A stretch of DNA of 64,000 nt from Streptococcus gallolyticus (GTDB lineage Bacteria > Bacillota > Bacilli > Lactobacillales > Streptococcaceae), in NCBI GenBank assembly GCA_019794795.1, contig JAIMFC010000005.1, positions 62,001 through 126,000 of the forward strand, read 5' to 3'. The translations under genes were made by a program, and so were the position numbers. This document shows positions 16,672-24,852 of this stretch, piece by piece (the stretch's first letter is position 1; the number at the start of each line of letters is the position of its first letter). The notes beneath the pieces were generated by a model. The model did not search any database. It was given only the letters and a program-made list of their open reading frames with translations, and had not been told where the DNA came from.

Positions 16672-18228
16672 ATGGCTTTTGAAAGTTTAACAGAGCGTCT
16701 GCAAGGCGTCTTTAAGAATTTACGCCGCAAAGGCAAGTTGTCTGAAAAAGAAGTACAGGAGGTTACCAAGGAAATTCGCATGGCCTTACTGGAAGCCGAC
16801 GTTGCTCTTCCTGTCGTTAAAACCTTTATCAAACGCGTTCGTGAACGTGCAGTTGGTCACGAAATAATTGATACGCTTGACGCTTCTCAACAAATCATCA
16901 AGATTGTCAATGAGGAATTGACAGAAATTTTGGGTTCTGAAACAGCTGAGATTGAAAAATCTCCTAAAATCCCAACGATTATCATGATGGTCGGTTTGCA
17001 AGGGGCTGGTAAAACGACCTTTGCTGGAAAATTAGCCAATAAGCTGATTGCTGAAGAAAATGCTCGTCCAATGATGATTGCTGCCGATATATATCGTCCG
17101 GCAGCCATTGACCAATTAAAAACACTCGGTCAGCAAATCAATGTCCCCGTCTTTGACTTGGGAACAGAGGTAGATGCTGTTGAGATTGTTCGTCAAGGTT
17201 TAGAACTTGCCCATGCTAACAAGCACGATTATGTCTTGATTGATACGGCGGGTCGTTTACAGATTGACGAAAAACTCATGCAGGAATTGCGTGATGTTAA
17301 GGTCTTAGCGCAACCTAACGAAATTCTCTTGGTTGTTGACTCTATGATTGGTCAAGAAGCAGCCAATGTTGCCCGTGAGTTTAATGCGCAACTGGATATC
17401 ACTGGGGTTGTTTTGACCAAAATTGATGGGGATACTCGTGGTGGTGCAGCTCTTTCTATCCGTGAGATTACTGGCAAACCAATTAAATTCACTGGTACTG
17501 GTGAAAAAATTAAGGATATTGAAACCTTCCATCCAGATCGTATGGCCAGCCGTATCTTGGGAATGGGAGATCTATTGACCCTGATTGAGAAGGCCTCTAA
17601 AGACTACGATGAGAAAAAATCATTGGAACTCGCTGAAAAAATGCGTGAAAATACCTTTGATTTCAATGATTTCATTGATCAGTTAGACCAAGTCCAAAGC
17701 ATGGGACCTATGGAAGACTTGCTGAAAATGATTCCTGGTATGGCTGGAAATCCTGCGCTTGCAAACCTCAAGGTAGACCAAAAGGAAATTGCTCGTAAGC
17801 GTGCCATTGTTTCTTCTATGACACCTGAAGAACGTGAAAATCCAGATCTACTGACACCAAGCCGTCGTCGCCGTATCGCTACAGGTTCTGGAAATAGCTT
17901 TGTAGATGTTAACAAGTTCATCAAGGACTTTAACCAAGCCAAATCGCTCATGCAGGGTGTTATGTCTGGTGATATGTCTAAAATGATGAAACAAATGGGG
18001 CTGAATCCAAATAATCTTCCGAAAAACATGCCTGGCATGCCAGATATGAGTGGAATGGATATGTCTGCCTTAGAAGGAATGATGGGTGGAAACGGCATGC
18101 CTGCTATGCCAGATATGTCTTCAATGTTTGGTGGTGGATTTAAGGGTAAAATTGGCGAATTTGCTATGAAACAAGCTATGAAGCGTCAAGCCAACAAAAT
18201 TAAAAAAGCCAAGAAAAAACGCAAATAA
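16672..18228 (+). CDS. ffh: Signal recognition particle GTPase Ffh (SRP54)
   Basis: Protein component of SRP that binds signal peptides and 4.5S/scRNA and docks with FtsY. The N domain is at about 1-95, the G domain has GLQGAGKTTF (about 107-116), DTAGR and TKIDGDTRGG (about 246-255). The M domain (about 300-430) is followed by a Met/Gly-rich tail with repeated MPGMPDMSGM-like units and a basic end KKAKKKRK. Length 518 is normal for streptococci. It is the second gene after ylxM, closed by a terminator overlapping its stop codon. Confidence 0.97.
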   Translation: MAFESLTERLQGVFKNLRRKGKLSEKEVQEVTKEIRMALLEADVALPVVKTFIKRVRERAVGHEIIDTLDASQQIIKIVNEELTEILGSETAEIEKSPKIPTIIMMVGLQGAGKTTFAGKLANKLIAEENARPMMIAADIYRPAAIDQLKTLGQQINVPVFDLGTEVDAVEIVRQGLELAHANKHDYVLIDTAGRLQIDEKLMQELRDVKVLAQPNEILLVVDSMIGQEAANVAREFNAQLDITGVVLTKIDGDTRGGAALSIREITGKPIKFTGTGEKIKDIETFHPDRMASRILGMGDLLTLIEKASKDYDEKKSLELAEKMRENTFDFNDFIDQLDQVQSMGPMEDLLKMIPGMAGNPALANLKVDQKEIARKRAIVSSMTPEERENPDLLTPSRRRRIATGSGNSFVDVNKFIKDFNQAKSLMQGVMSGDMSKMMKQMGLNPNNLPKNMPGMPDMSGMDMSALEGMMGGNGMPAMPDMSSMFGGGFKGKIGEFAMKQAMKRQANKIKKAKKKRK

Positions 18229-18261
18229 TCAAAAAACAGCCCTAAGAGCTGTTTTTTGATT
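18227..18261 (+). terminator. Terminator after ffh
   Basis: Perfect 14-bp stem AATCAAAAAACAGC / GCTGTTTTTTGATT with a 7-base loop; the stem begins in the ffh stop codon. Confidence 0.9.
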
Positions 18262-18268
18262 ATTGTGG

Positions 18269-18290
18269 ACGTAATTTATATTATGTAAAC
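18269..18290. repeat. Terminus palindrome copy B
   Basis: ACGTAATTTATATTATGTAA plus AC. Its reverse complement is identical to copy C at 21 of 22 positions. It lies 8 bases after the ffh terminator. Confidence 0.6.
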
Positions 18291-18300
18291 AATAGAGGTT

Positions 18301-18387
18301 TTACAAATTTTCAAGTTCTTCTTGAAAATGAAGAGCGAAGTCAATATCTTTAAGATTGATCTGGACATAGTTTTCTTGAAAGAAGAG
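18301..18387 (-). pseudogene. Short C-terminal gene fragment of unknown origin
   Basis: Read leftward, an open stretch of about 28 codons (ending YVQINLKDIDFAL, HFQEELENL, stop at 18301-18303) is bounded by a stop on its 5' side. The coding-like composition suggests the 3' remnant of a deleted gene. No family is recognised; it may be chance. The rest of 18229-18472 holds the ffh terminator, palindrome B and a small hairpin at 18308-18328. Confidence 0.25.
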
Positions 18388-18472
18388 TGTCTAAATATTT
18401 TCCTCACTTTTCTTTTGACACTGTAGCAAAATTCTTGCCGATAAGGTAAAATAGGATTGAACAGAAAGAAGA

Positions 18473-18844
18473 ATGATGATGGCGTTTGTTATTGCGATGA
18501 TAATCTCGTCTATAGCGTTTTATCTATTTGTCCGTTTGCTGATAATCTGCAGTAGATATCTTTATCAAGTTTTTACTGGTCGGAGGCAAAAGAATATTTG
18601 GTTGCTTTGTCTTTCCATAATTAGTCTGGTGGTCAGTCTTTATTTTGTCTGCCAAATAGCCTTTTTCTTTATATTCTCAAGCGTAACCCTCTATTATCCA
18701 TCAGAGAGAAGTGGCTTTACTTGGAAAGAATTTTTCTTTGATGGGGTGTTAGATACATTGATTCTTTACGGTCTTCCGTTTGCCGTTGAAGGATGTATTC
18801 GTTTCATAATTTCATTGATTAAAAAGTTTCAAAAAAGAAGTTGA
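18473..18844 (+). CDS. Small membrane protein of unknown function
   Basis: A 123-residue hydrophobic protein with three likely membrane segments at about residues 3-25, 44-70 and 92-115 and a basic C-terminus (KKFQKRS). Three ATG codons in a row (18473, 18476, 18479) leave the exact start open; no strong ribosome-binding site precedes them. A terminator overlaps its 3' end. No family recognised. It lies in the decayed terminus region between ffh and dif, so it may be lineage-specific or a remnant of something larger. Confidence 0.6.
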   Translation: MMMAFVIAMIISSIAFYLFVRLLIICSRYLYQVFTGRRQKNIWLLCLSIISLVVSLYFVCQIAFFFIFSSVTLYYPSERSGFTWKEFFFDGVLDTLILYGLPFAVEGCIRFIISLIKKFQKRS

Positions 18845-18869
18845 GTTGAAAATAACTTAACTTCTTTTT
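18832..18869 (+). terminator. Terminator after the small membrane protein gene
   Basis: AAAAAGAAGTTGAGTT pairs with AACTTAACTTCTTTTT (16 bp, one wobble) around a 6-base loop; the stem starts inside the coding sequence. Confidence 0.8.
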
Positions 18870-18970
18870 ATTAATAATTTCCGAACCAAATCAACAAACT
18901 ATAGAATTTCATTAATATATTATACTATTATAGGAAAGCGTTTACACTCAAAAAGTTTGTGTTGTGCTGA

Positions 18971-19816
18971 TATATTGAAATTGGAATTTGCACTTTAGCT
19001 GCTGCATTTTTGTGCTCACTCTCTCTTCAAACGCAGATAATTTCTGCTGAAGAAGTTGCAAACAGCACAGAAGTAGCTCAGACACAAGAAACAAGCCCAG
19101 GCCCAGCATCAACCAAACGTAAGTTTGTGAACTACACTGTCCGTTATGTAGACCAAGAAGGTCGCGACATTGTTGCACCAGTTAAAAAATTAGATTTTTC
19201 TGGAACAAACATCATTGTTAAACTTGTAAAACATTTGACAAGGCGCCAGCTTATGAAATCAAATGGGCTATCGAAGAAATTCAAGAAGCCAGTTTTCTGA
19301 AGAAGAAGCTCGTCGCGTCGTCGCTCATTTGCCAATATTAAAGAATTAGAAGACAAAACTCGTATCTTCGAACAAGTTGAAATCAAATATATCGACCGAA
19401 TCAGTGGTAAGGAAATTGCAACGTCAACAAAACAACGCGAATTTGCAGGTGAGACTGTAGCAATTGCTGCTAAAGAAATTCCGAGTTAGATCGCGCCAAC
19501 TGAGAAGAAAACCGTCAAAGTTAAAGCGTTAAAGCGAAAAATAACGAGGTTGTTGAGTTTTATTACGATCACGATCGCAAAGATGAAAAGAAAGATTTGA
19601 AGGACTTCTTGAAACAAAAGATGACACTTTCTAAAGCTAAAGCCTTCGCCTACTCAGATACAAACTTTACAGCACAAAAAGCTGCTACTAAAAAATTGAA
19701 ATGGCAACCTATTCAACATTCTTGAAATCAGATGCTTCAATCTTTAAGTCAGAATTTTTCTATATGGAACGTATTTGGAAGAAAGCCTTCCCCCAGAGGC
19801 GCTAGAAGATTATTAA
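18971..19816 (+). pseudogene. Decayed secreted protein gene with a YSIRK-like signal peptide
   Basis: Coding-like pieces in different frames read in order: a signal-peptide remnant IEIGICTLAAAFLCSLSLQT and SAEEVANSTE; FVNYTVRYVDQEGRDIVAPV; DKAPAYEIKWAIEEIQE; RIFEQVEIKYIDRISGKEIA; NNEVVEFYYDHDRKDEKKDL; MERIWKKAFP; and a likely end PEALEDY. They are separated by at least four frameshifts and an in-frame TAG, and no start codon remains (TGA precedes the first piece at 18968-18970). The repeated Y-D-x-x-G-x-x-I units recall beta-repeat surface proteins. No LPXTG is visible, so the protein was probably secreted or otherwise retained. Confidence 0.7.
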
Positions 19817-19824
19817 TCATCTTC

Positions 19825-19850
19825 AAAAGGAACTCGAATGAGTTCCTTTT
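19825..19850 (+). terminator. Terminator of the decayed secreted protein gene
   Basis: Perfect 11-bp stem AAAAGGAACTC / GAGTTCCTTTT with loop GAAT, 9 bases after the ancestral stop codon. Its survival supports the gene's former 3' end. Confidence 0.75.
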
Positions 19851-19911
19851 GAGTTTCTAGACAAGATAGAATATTGTATTGGTAGTCAGTCATTGGTAGT
19901 ATATCCATTAT

Positions 19912-19942
19912 ATCTTTCCGAAAAACTATAATTTTCTTGAAA
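19912..19942. other. Chromosome dimer resolution site dif-SL
   Basis: The 31-bp site starts ATCTTTCCGAAAAACT and ends ATAATTTTCTTGAAA. It matches, as I remember it, the atypical dif-SL site used by XerS in streptococci and lactococci. It stands 58 bp upstream of the xerS start, the usual arrangement. It marks the replication terminus of the chromosome. Confidence 0.9.
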
Positions 19943-20000
19943 AATGAATATAGGCATGTTATACTACTTATTATATTATATAGAAAATTTGGAGAATATC

Positions 20001-21071
20001 ATGCGCCGCGAATTATTACTAGAAAAAATTGATGATCTGAAAAATATCATGCCTTGGTTTGTGTTGGATTACTATCAATCTAAGCTGGCTGTGCCCTACA
20101 GTTTTAGAACCTTGTACGAATACCTCAAGGAATATCGACGTTTTTTTGAGTGGCTCATAGATACTGGGCTTGTAGATTGCTCACAGATTTCAGATATTTC
20201 CTTAGATACTTTGGAAAATCTGACTAAGAAAGATATGGAGTCGTTTATCCTTTATCTGCGTGAACGTCCGTTGCTGAATGCCAATACGACTCAAAATGGT
20301 GTTTCTCAGACGACCATTAACCGTACGCTATCCGCCTTATCCAGTCTTTACAAGTATCTGACGGAGGAGGTTGAAAATGAGCAAGGTGAGCCTTATTTTT
20401 ACCGAAATGTCATGAAAAAAGTTTCAACCAAAAAGAAAAAGGAAACCCTTGCTGCCAGAGCTGAAAATATCAAGCAAAAACTCTTTTTAGGCGATGAAAC
20501 CATGGAATTTTTGGAATATGTTGATGTAGAATACGAAAACAAGCTTTCCAATCGTGCTAAATCGTCTTTCCGAAAAAATAAAGAACGCGATTTAGCCATC
20601 TTAGCACTTCTTTTGGCATCTGGCGTGCGTTTGTCTGAAGCGGTGAATCTAGATTTGCGAGATGTTAACTTAAAAATGATGATCATTGATGTCACTCGTA
20701 AAGGTGGCAAACGGGACTCTGTCAATGTAGCTAGCTTTGCCAAGCCTTATCTGGAAGCCTATGCTGCTATTCGTCATCAACGTTACAAGGCTGAAAAAAC
20801 GGACACTGCTTTCTTTTTATCTGAGTATCGTGGTATGCTCAACCGCATGGATGCATCTAGTATTGAAAAAATGGTAGCAAAATATTCTGCTGATTTCAAA
20901 ATCCGCGTGACACCGCACAAACTCCGCCACACACTCGCGACTCGGCTTTACGACGCCACAAAATCACAAGTATTGGTTAGCCACCAGCTTGGTCATGCCA
21001 ATACCCAAGTTACAGACCTTTACACTCATATCGTCAACGACGAACAGAAGAATGCTTTAGATAATTTATAG
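20001..21071 (+). CDS. xerS: Tyrosine recombinase XerS
   Basis: The single streptococcal Xer recombinase, which resolves chromosome dimers at dif-SL with FtsK. The 356 residues start at [10 protein letters not shown] (ATG 20001 with GGAG upstream); an ATG at 19944 in frame lies right beside the dif site and lacks a ribosome-binding site. The core-binding domain is at about 15-150. Catalytic residues are Arg in [10 protein letters not shown] (about 210), HKLRH (about 304-308), LGH, and Tyr in DLYTHI near the C-terminus. The dif site upstream overlaps its probable promoter region, so dimer resolution and xerS expression may affect each other. Confidence 0.96.
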   Translation: MRRELLLEKIDDLKNIMPWFVLDYYQSKLAVPYSFRTLYEYLKEYRRFFEWLIDTGLVDCSQISDISLDTLENLTKKDMESFILYLRERPLLNANTTQNGVSQTTINRTLSALSSLYKYLTEEVENEQGEPYFYRNVMKKVSTKKKKETLAARAENIKQKLFLGDETMEFLEYVDVEYENKLSNRAKSSFRKNKERDLAILALLLASGVRLSEAVNLDLRDVNLKMMIIDVTRKGGKRDSVNVASFAKPYLEAYAAIRHQRYKAEKTDTAFFLSEYRGMLNRMDASSIEKMVAKYSADFKIRVTPHKLRHTLATRLYDATKSQVLVSHQLGHANTQVTDLYTHIVNDEQKNALDNL

Positions 21072-21072
21072 G

Positions 21073-21094
21073 GTTTACATAATATAAATTATGT
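21073..21094. repeat. Terminus palindrome copy C
   Basis: GTTTACATAATATAAATTAT plus GT, one base after the xerS stop codon. Confidence 0.6.
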
Positions 21095-21129
21095 CATAAC
21101 AGCTGTCGAAGACCTATATTTTAATAACT

Positions 21130-21205
21130 TTGACAAATATACGCATTAAAGGATTTAGGAAACGGGCTTGAAAAGAAAATCCTGAAAGACCTGGGATTAA
21201 ATTAA
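21130..21205 (+). pseudogene. hicA toxin remnant (C-terminal fragment)
   Basis: The frame DLGNGLEKKILKDLGLN ending in TAA at 21203-21205 matches the typical C-terminus of HicA mRNA interferases (LGKGLxxKILKxAGL). The upstream part with the catalytic His is missing. A hicB remnant follows, as in intact hicAB modules. Confidence 0.6.
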
Positions 21206-21230
21206 TATCCCTTCTCTTTCCTTTTTATTA

Positions 21231-21495
21231 TTTGGTGGTGGTACGGAGGGCGATACACTAGAAGAGGTCATGAAGAATGCACATGAAATGCTTGAAAGTA
21301 CTTTTGAGGCCTACTATATCGACGAAGGCATGGAACTGCCTACTCCTACTGATATCACCACACTTGAGGTTTGTGACGATTTTACATCCTCCCTTTATTA
21401 AAAATAACAAGGCAATTCGCAAGAATGTCACAGTTCCAGAATGGTTGGTTAGACTGGCTGACCGTCAATGCCTGTCAGTTCAAAAAGCTCATTGA
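21231..21495 (+). pseudogene. hicB antitoxin remnant with a frameshift
   Basis: First piece (from 21231) reads GTEGDTLEEVMKNAHEMLE and then GMELPTPTDI, the HicB partial RNase-H-fold signature. After a frame change near 21390 the second piece reads KAIRKNVTVPEWLVRLAD, the HicB C-terminal DNA-binding segment, and ends at 21495. No start remains. Together with the hicA fragment it shows a lost type II toxin-antitoxin module between xerS and the YeiH gene. Confidence 0.65.
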
Positions 21496-21581
21496 GCGAA
21501 ATGGAATCACAGCAAGTCTCAGCAATATTATACCGAGCACCGACCTCGTATTCATTCATCCATTGCTCCACCTTGAAAGGT

Positions 21582-22616
21582 TTAATGTCCATTAAATCCC
21601 ATAAAAAATTGCATAATTAAAAATACAAAAATAATTCCCAACCAACAAGACAGACCGAGTAAAATCGGTTTTCCGCCTTTTTTAACGAGTTGGACAATGT
21701 TGGTTTTTAGCCCTACTGCTGCCATTGCCATGATGATGAAAAACTTAGAGATTTCCTTAATAGGGCTGAAAAAACTGGCAGGAATACCTGCTGCTACTGC
21801 GATGGTGGTAATGAGACTAGCTAGAACGAAATACAGGATAAACATTGGAAAAACTTGCCGTAGTGATACAGAATGACCAGTTGTTTTCACCTGCTTGGCT
21901 CGCCAATATGATAATCCTAAGGTAATCGGAATAATAGCGAGGGTGCGAGTCAATTTGACTGTGACAGCCTTGTCCAAGGTCTGTGTTCCTAGATGATAAA
22001 GACTATCCCAAGTGGCTGCTGTCGCTGTAACAGATGAGGTATCGTTGACCGCTGTCCCTGCAAAAATCCCAAAAGCTTCTCCTGATGTGGTTGAAAATCC
22101 AACCAAGCTAGCCAGACTAGGAAAAATGAGTGCCGCAAGGACGTTAAAGAGAAAGATAACCGAAATAGCTTGCGCGACCTCTTCGTCGCTAGCATCAATA
22201 ACAGGAGCCGTTGCCGCAATAGCCGACCCACCACAAATGGAAGAACCAACGCCAATAAGAGTGGCCATATTAACAGACAAATGTAGCTTTTTCTGCAGAA
22301 CAAATGCAATCAAAAGCGAGGTTGCAATCGTTGATAAGATAATAGGTAACGATTGTTGTCCAGTCTGTAGGATCACCTGTAAATTTAAACCAAATCCTAA
22401 TAATACGACCGCATACTGCAACACTTTCTTCGAGGTAAAGGCGATACCTGCTTGAAATTTTTCTTGTTGACCAAAGACAGGGCTGAATGTCATCCCAATT
22501 AGAATAGCAAAAACAGCACCACCAACAATCGTAAATTCTTTTCCTAAAAAATGACTAATACAGGCAATAAGCAAGCATAGAGTCAATCCATAGGAACGTT
22601 TTTTCCAATTTTTCAT
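21582..22616 (-). CDS. YeiH/YadS-type putative sulfate exporter family protein (UPF0324)
   Basis: A 344-residue polytopic membrane protein with about ten hydrophobic segments. The family's conserved stretch [19 protein letters not shown] (about residues 124-142) and [16 protein letters not shown] (about 185-200) are present. It was named putative sulfate exporter from family annotation; the true substrate is unknown. It is read leftward, the first gene right of the terminus with that polarity. Its stop lies 86 bases from the hicB remnant. Confidence 0.9.
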   Translation of the reverse strand: MKNWKKRSYGLTLCLLIACISHFLGKEFTIVGGAVFAILIGMTFSPVFGQQEKFQAGIAFTSKKVLQYAVVLLGFGLNLQVILQTGQQSLPIILSTIATSLLIAFVLQKKLHLSVNMATLIGVGSSICGGSAIAATAPVIDASDEEVAQAISVIFLFNVLAALIFPSLASLVGFSTTSGEAFGIFAGTAVNDTSSVTATAATWDSLYHLGTQTLDKAVTVKLTRTLAIIPITLGLSYWRAKQVKTTGHSVSLRQVFPMFILYFVLASLITTIAVAAGIPASFFSPIKEISKFFIIMAMAAVGLKTNIVQLVKKGGKPILLGLSCWLGIIFVFLIMQFFMGFNGH

Positions 22617-22649
22617 AATAACGCTCCTTTTCTTTCTACTATTATAGAC

Positions 22650-23210
22650 CTATTTTATTTCCTTTGCACCAAGAGCATTTAGGCCTGCTAAAAAATTGGA
22701 GGCTTCCATATCTTTAAGACCAGCAAACATTTGGCCAAAAGTTGCTAAATTAGCTGCTGCTTGATAGTCTAATTGAAGCATATCCGCATCGAAAACAAGC
22801 ACTGATTGGTTCTCCTCATTCAAGCTTGTAGAAACGGTCATTCCTTTGACTTCACCGGCTTCTTTAACACCAGGTGTATCACGTAAACTTTGCAACAATT
22901 CTTCACGATTATCATCCGTGATGGCAGAACGTACTTCTTCTGGCAGTGTCTGAGCCAAAGTGATTGTCAAATGCAATAACTTCTCCCCCTTATAGGTTAC
23001 TTCATACCATTGAATCTGCTGAAGGTCATTCATTTCTACAATATATTCAAATTTTCGCTTTGTCTCCATCTCATATTTTGATGTGATAGCTCCCTTTGGT
23101 AAGGCAGTCGCTTCTGACGAACTGGTAGTCGTGTCTTTGGCAGTTTGGCGACTACAAGCTCCAAGTACCATTAGACTAACTAGTGCCAAAAGATAGAACG
23201 TTTTTTTCAT
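22650..23210 (-). CDS. Lipoprotein, DUF1307/YehR-like
   Basis: Start MKKTFYLLAL at 23210 is chosen because GAGG lies 6 bases upstream; an in-frame TTG at 23222 would include that site. A signal peptide ends in the lipobox MVLGAC. The 186-residue protein has a Thr/Ser linker and a domain with the pattern V-T-Y-K-G-E-K, GVKEAGEV and a C-terminal NALGAKEIK, like YehR lipoproteins; the match is from memory. Function unknown. It lies 33 bases upstream of the YeiH gene in the same direction and is probably co-transcribed. Confidence 0.72.
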   Translation of the reverse strand: MKKTFYLLALVSLMVLGACSRQTAKDTTTSSSEATALPKGAITSKYEMETKRKFEYIVEMNDLQQIQWYEVTYKGEKLLHLTITLAQTLPEEVRSAITDDNREELLQSLRDTPGVKEAGEVKGMTVSTSLNEENQSVLVFDADMLQLDYQAAANLATFGQMFAGLKDMEASNFLAGLNALGAKEIK

Positions 23211-23307
23211 ATATTTCCTCAAGTCTAGTTTTATTTATTACTCATTCTATCTTTTTTCTTCAATATAGGCAAGCCTTTCCAATATGTGATCACCGCTCAG
23301 TAATGTT

Positions 23308-23339
23308 AAATAACCTAAGACGTCTGTCCTAGGTTATTT
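23308..23339 (-). terminator. Hairpin after trmFO
   Basis: AAATAACCTA / TAGGTTATTT (10 bp) around a 12-base loop, right after the trmFO stop. The following T tract is short, so the call as a terminator is moderate. Confidence 0.55.
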
Positions 23340-23346
23340 GTTTACT

Positions 23347-24687
23347 TTAATAATTCAAATACTCTTCCAAAGCCGTCAAAGCACGTTCAGCAATGGCTTC
23401 GTAACGTTCTTTCTTATCACGAATACGTGGTCCTTCAAGTTCTTTGATAATTCCAAAGTTAACATTCATTGGTTGGAAATGTTTACTTTCCGTATGAGTG
23501 ATATAGAGTGGAAGAGCTCCAATGGCTGTTGTTTGTGGGAAGACCACTTCGTCTTCACCTTTAAAGCGACGCACCGCATTGATACCAGCCACAAGTCCGC
23601 TGGCAGCTGATTCCACATAACCTTCCACGCCAGTCATTTGTCCCGCAAAGAAAAGATTTGGGTTCTTACGAGTCGCGAAAGTTGGTGTCAAAAGATTTGG
23701 TGAATCTATGTATGAATTACGGTGCATAACACCATAACGGACAAACTCAGCGTTTTCAAGACCTGGAATCATTTGGAAAACGCGTTTTTGTTCACCCCAT
23801 TTAAGGTGAGTTTGGAAACCAACGATATTGTAAAGCGAGCCAGCTGCATTATCTTGACGCAATTGAACAACAGCATATGGCGTTTTAAACTCACCATCGC
23901 GAGTTCCCTTGTAATCTTCTGGGTATTCCAAACCAACTGGTTTCATTGGGCCGTAAAGCATCGTCTTGATACCACGCTTAGCCATCACCTCGATTGGCAT
24001 ACAACCTTCAAAGTATTTCTCTTTTTCAAAGGAATTAAGCGGAGCCTCTTCAGCAGTCGTCAAAGCCTCGTGGAAAGCCATGAATTCTTCCTTAGTCATT
24101 GGACAGTTAAGGTAGGCTGCTTCCCCCTTGTCGTAGCGAGACTTAAGGTAAACCTTATCCATGTCGATAGTGTTAACGTCGACAATAGGAGCTGCCGCAT
24201 CGTAGAAGTAAAAGCCATCACCGCCATTGAGTTCGTGAATTTTAGCTGCCAAGCTGTCGCTCGTCAATGGACCAGTCGCGATAACTGTGATAGCATCTTC
24301 AGGAATATCAGTGATTTCGCCACGCACCACTTCAATCAAGGGATGGTTGTGCAATTCAGCAGTCACTGCCTCTGCGTAACCTTCACGGTCAACCGCCATA
24401 GCACCACCAGCAGGCACACGGTGTTCTTCACCGTTACGTATAATAATAGAATCCAGACGACGCATTTCTTCTTTCAAAAGGCCAACGGCGTTTGTCAAAG
24501 AATCTCCACGGAAGGAGTTTGAACAAACCAATTCTGCAAAGTTAGCAGTTTTGTGTTGTGGAGTTGGTTTTACCCCACGCATTTCATAAAGCTTAACCTT
24601 GATACCACGTTTAGCGATTTGGTAAGCCGCTTCAGAACCAGCCAAGCCAGCTCCGATGACATTGATGTAGTCAACAGATTGAGACAT
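23347..24687 (-). CDS. trmFO: FADH2/methylene-THF-dependent tRNA (uracil-54-C5) methyltransferase
   Basis: Makes ribothymidine at tRNA position 54 using methylene-tetrahydrofolate and FAD (formerly Gid). The FAD-binding motif [17 protein letters not shown] is at about residues 9-25, the catalytic-loop CSNSFRGDS at about 54-62, and the C-terminal [16 protein letters not shown] and INAV segments are typical. Length 446 is normal. An AGAGGT ribosome-binding site precedes the ATG. It lies downstream of topA beyond a terminator. Confidence 0.96.
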   Translation of the reverse strand: MSQSVDYINVIGAGLAGSEAAYQIAKRGIKVKLYEMRGVKPTPQHKTANFAELVCSNSFRGDSLTNAVGLLKEEMRRLDSIIIRNGEEHRVPAGGAMAVDREGYAEAVTAELHNHPLIEVVRGEITDIPEDAITVIATGPLTSDSLAAKIHELNGGDGFYFYDAAAPIVDVNTIDMDKVYLKSRYDKGEAAYLNCPMTKEEFMAFHEALTTAEEAPLNSFEKEKYFEGCMPIEVMAKRGIKTMLYGPMKPVGLEYPEDYKGTRDGEFKTPYAVVQLRQDNAAGSLYNIVGFQTHLKWGEQKRVFQMIPGLENAEFVRYGVMHRNSYIDSPNLLTPTFATRKNPNLFFAGQMTGVEGYVESAASGLVAGINAVRRFKGEDEVVFPQTTAIGALPLYITHTESKHFQPMNVNFGIIKELEGPRIRDKKERYEAIAERALTALEEYLNY

Positions 24688-24755
24688 GCACTAATACCTC
24701 TTTGGGACCCAAGTCCCTCAAATCTTTCTTTTTTAGTTAACCTATCCAGTATATC

Positions 24756-24781
24756 AAAAAAATCCCATTCTTGCGAATGGG
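24756..24781 (-). terminator. Terminator downstream of topA
   Basis: CCCATTC-TTGC-GAATGGG (7 bp) followed on the minus strand by A then TTTTTTT. Confidence 0.8.
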
Positions 24782-24784
24782 AGG

Positions 24785-24827
24785 AATCTATCATCGTAGT
24801 TTTACAGATATACTACGTGGATAGATT
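24785..24827. repeat. Interrupted hairpin beside palindrome D
   Basis: AATCTATC-AT-CGTAGT, 11-base loop, ACTACG-TG-GATAGATT: two perfect helices of 8 and 6 bp separated by a 2x2 internal loop. It lies between palindrome D and the topA terminator, without a T tract of its own. Confidence 0.55.
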
Positions 24828-24851
24828 TTTACATAATATATATTACGTAAA
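24828..24851. repeat. Terminus palindrome copy D
   Basis: TTTACATAATAT followed by ATATTACGTAAA, the most symmetric copy, one base beyond the topA stop codon. Confidence 0.6.
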
Positions 24852-24852
24852 T

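Noticed and set aside
18004..18140. Repeats in the Met/Gly-rich ffh tail as a tandem repeat element
   Set aside because: Ordinary low-complexity coding sequence of the SRP54 M-domain tail.
19944..20000. XerS start at 19944
   Set aside because: It would begin 2 bases after the dif site without a ribosome-binding site; the ATG at 20001 has GGAG upstream and gives the usual 356 residues.
22012..22455. Rightward open frame opposite the YeiH gene
   Set aside because: Shadow of the real gene on the other strand, with no start signals.
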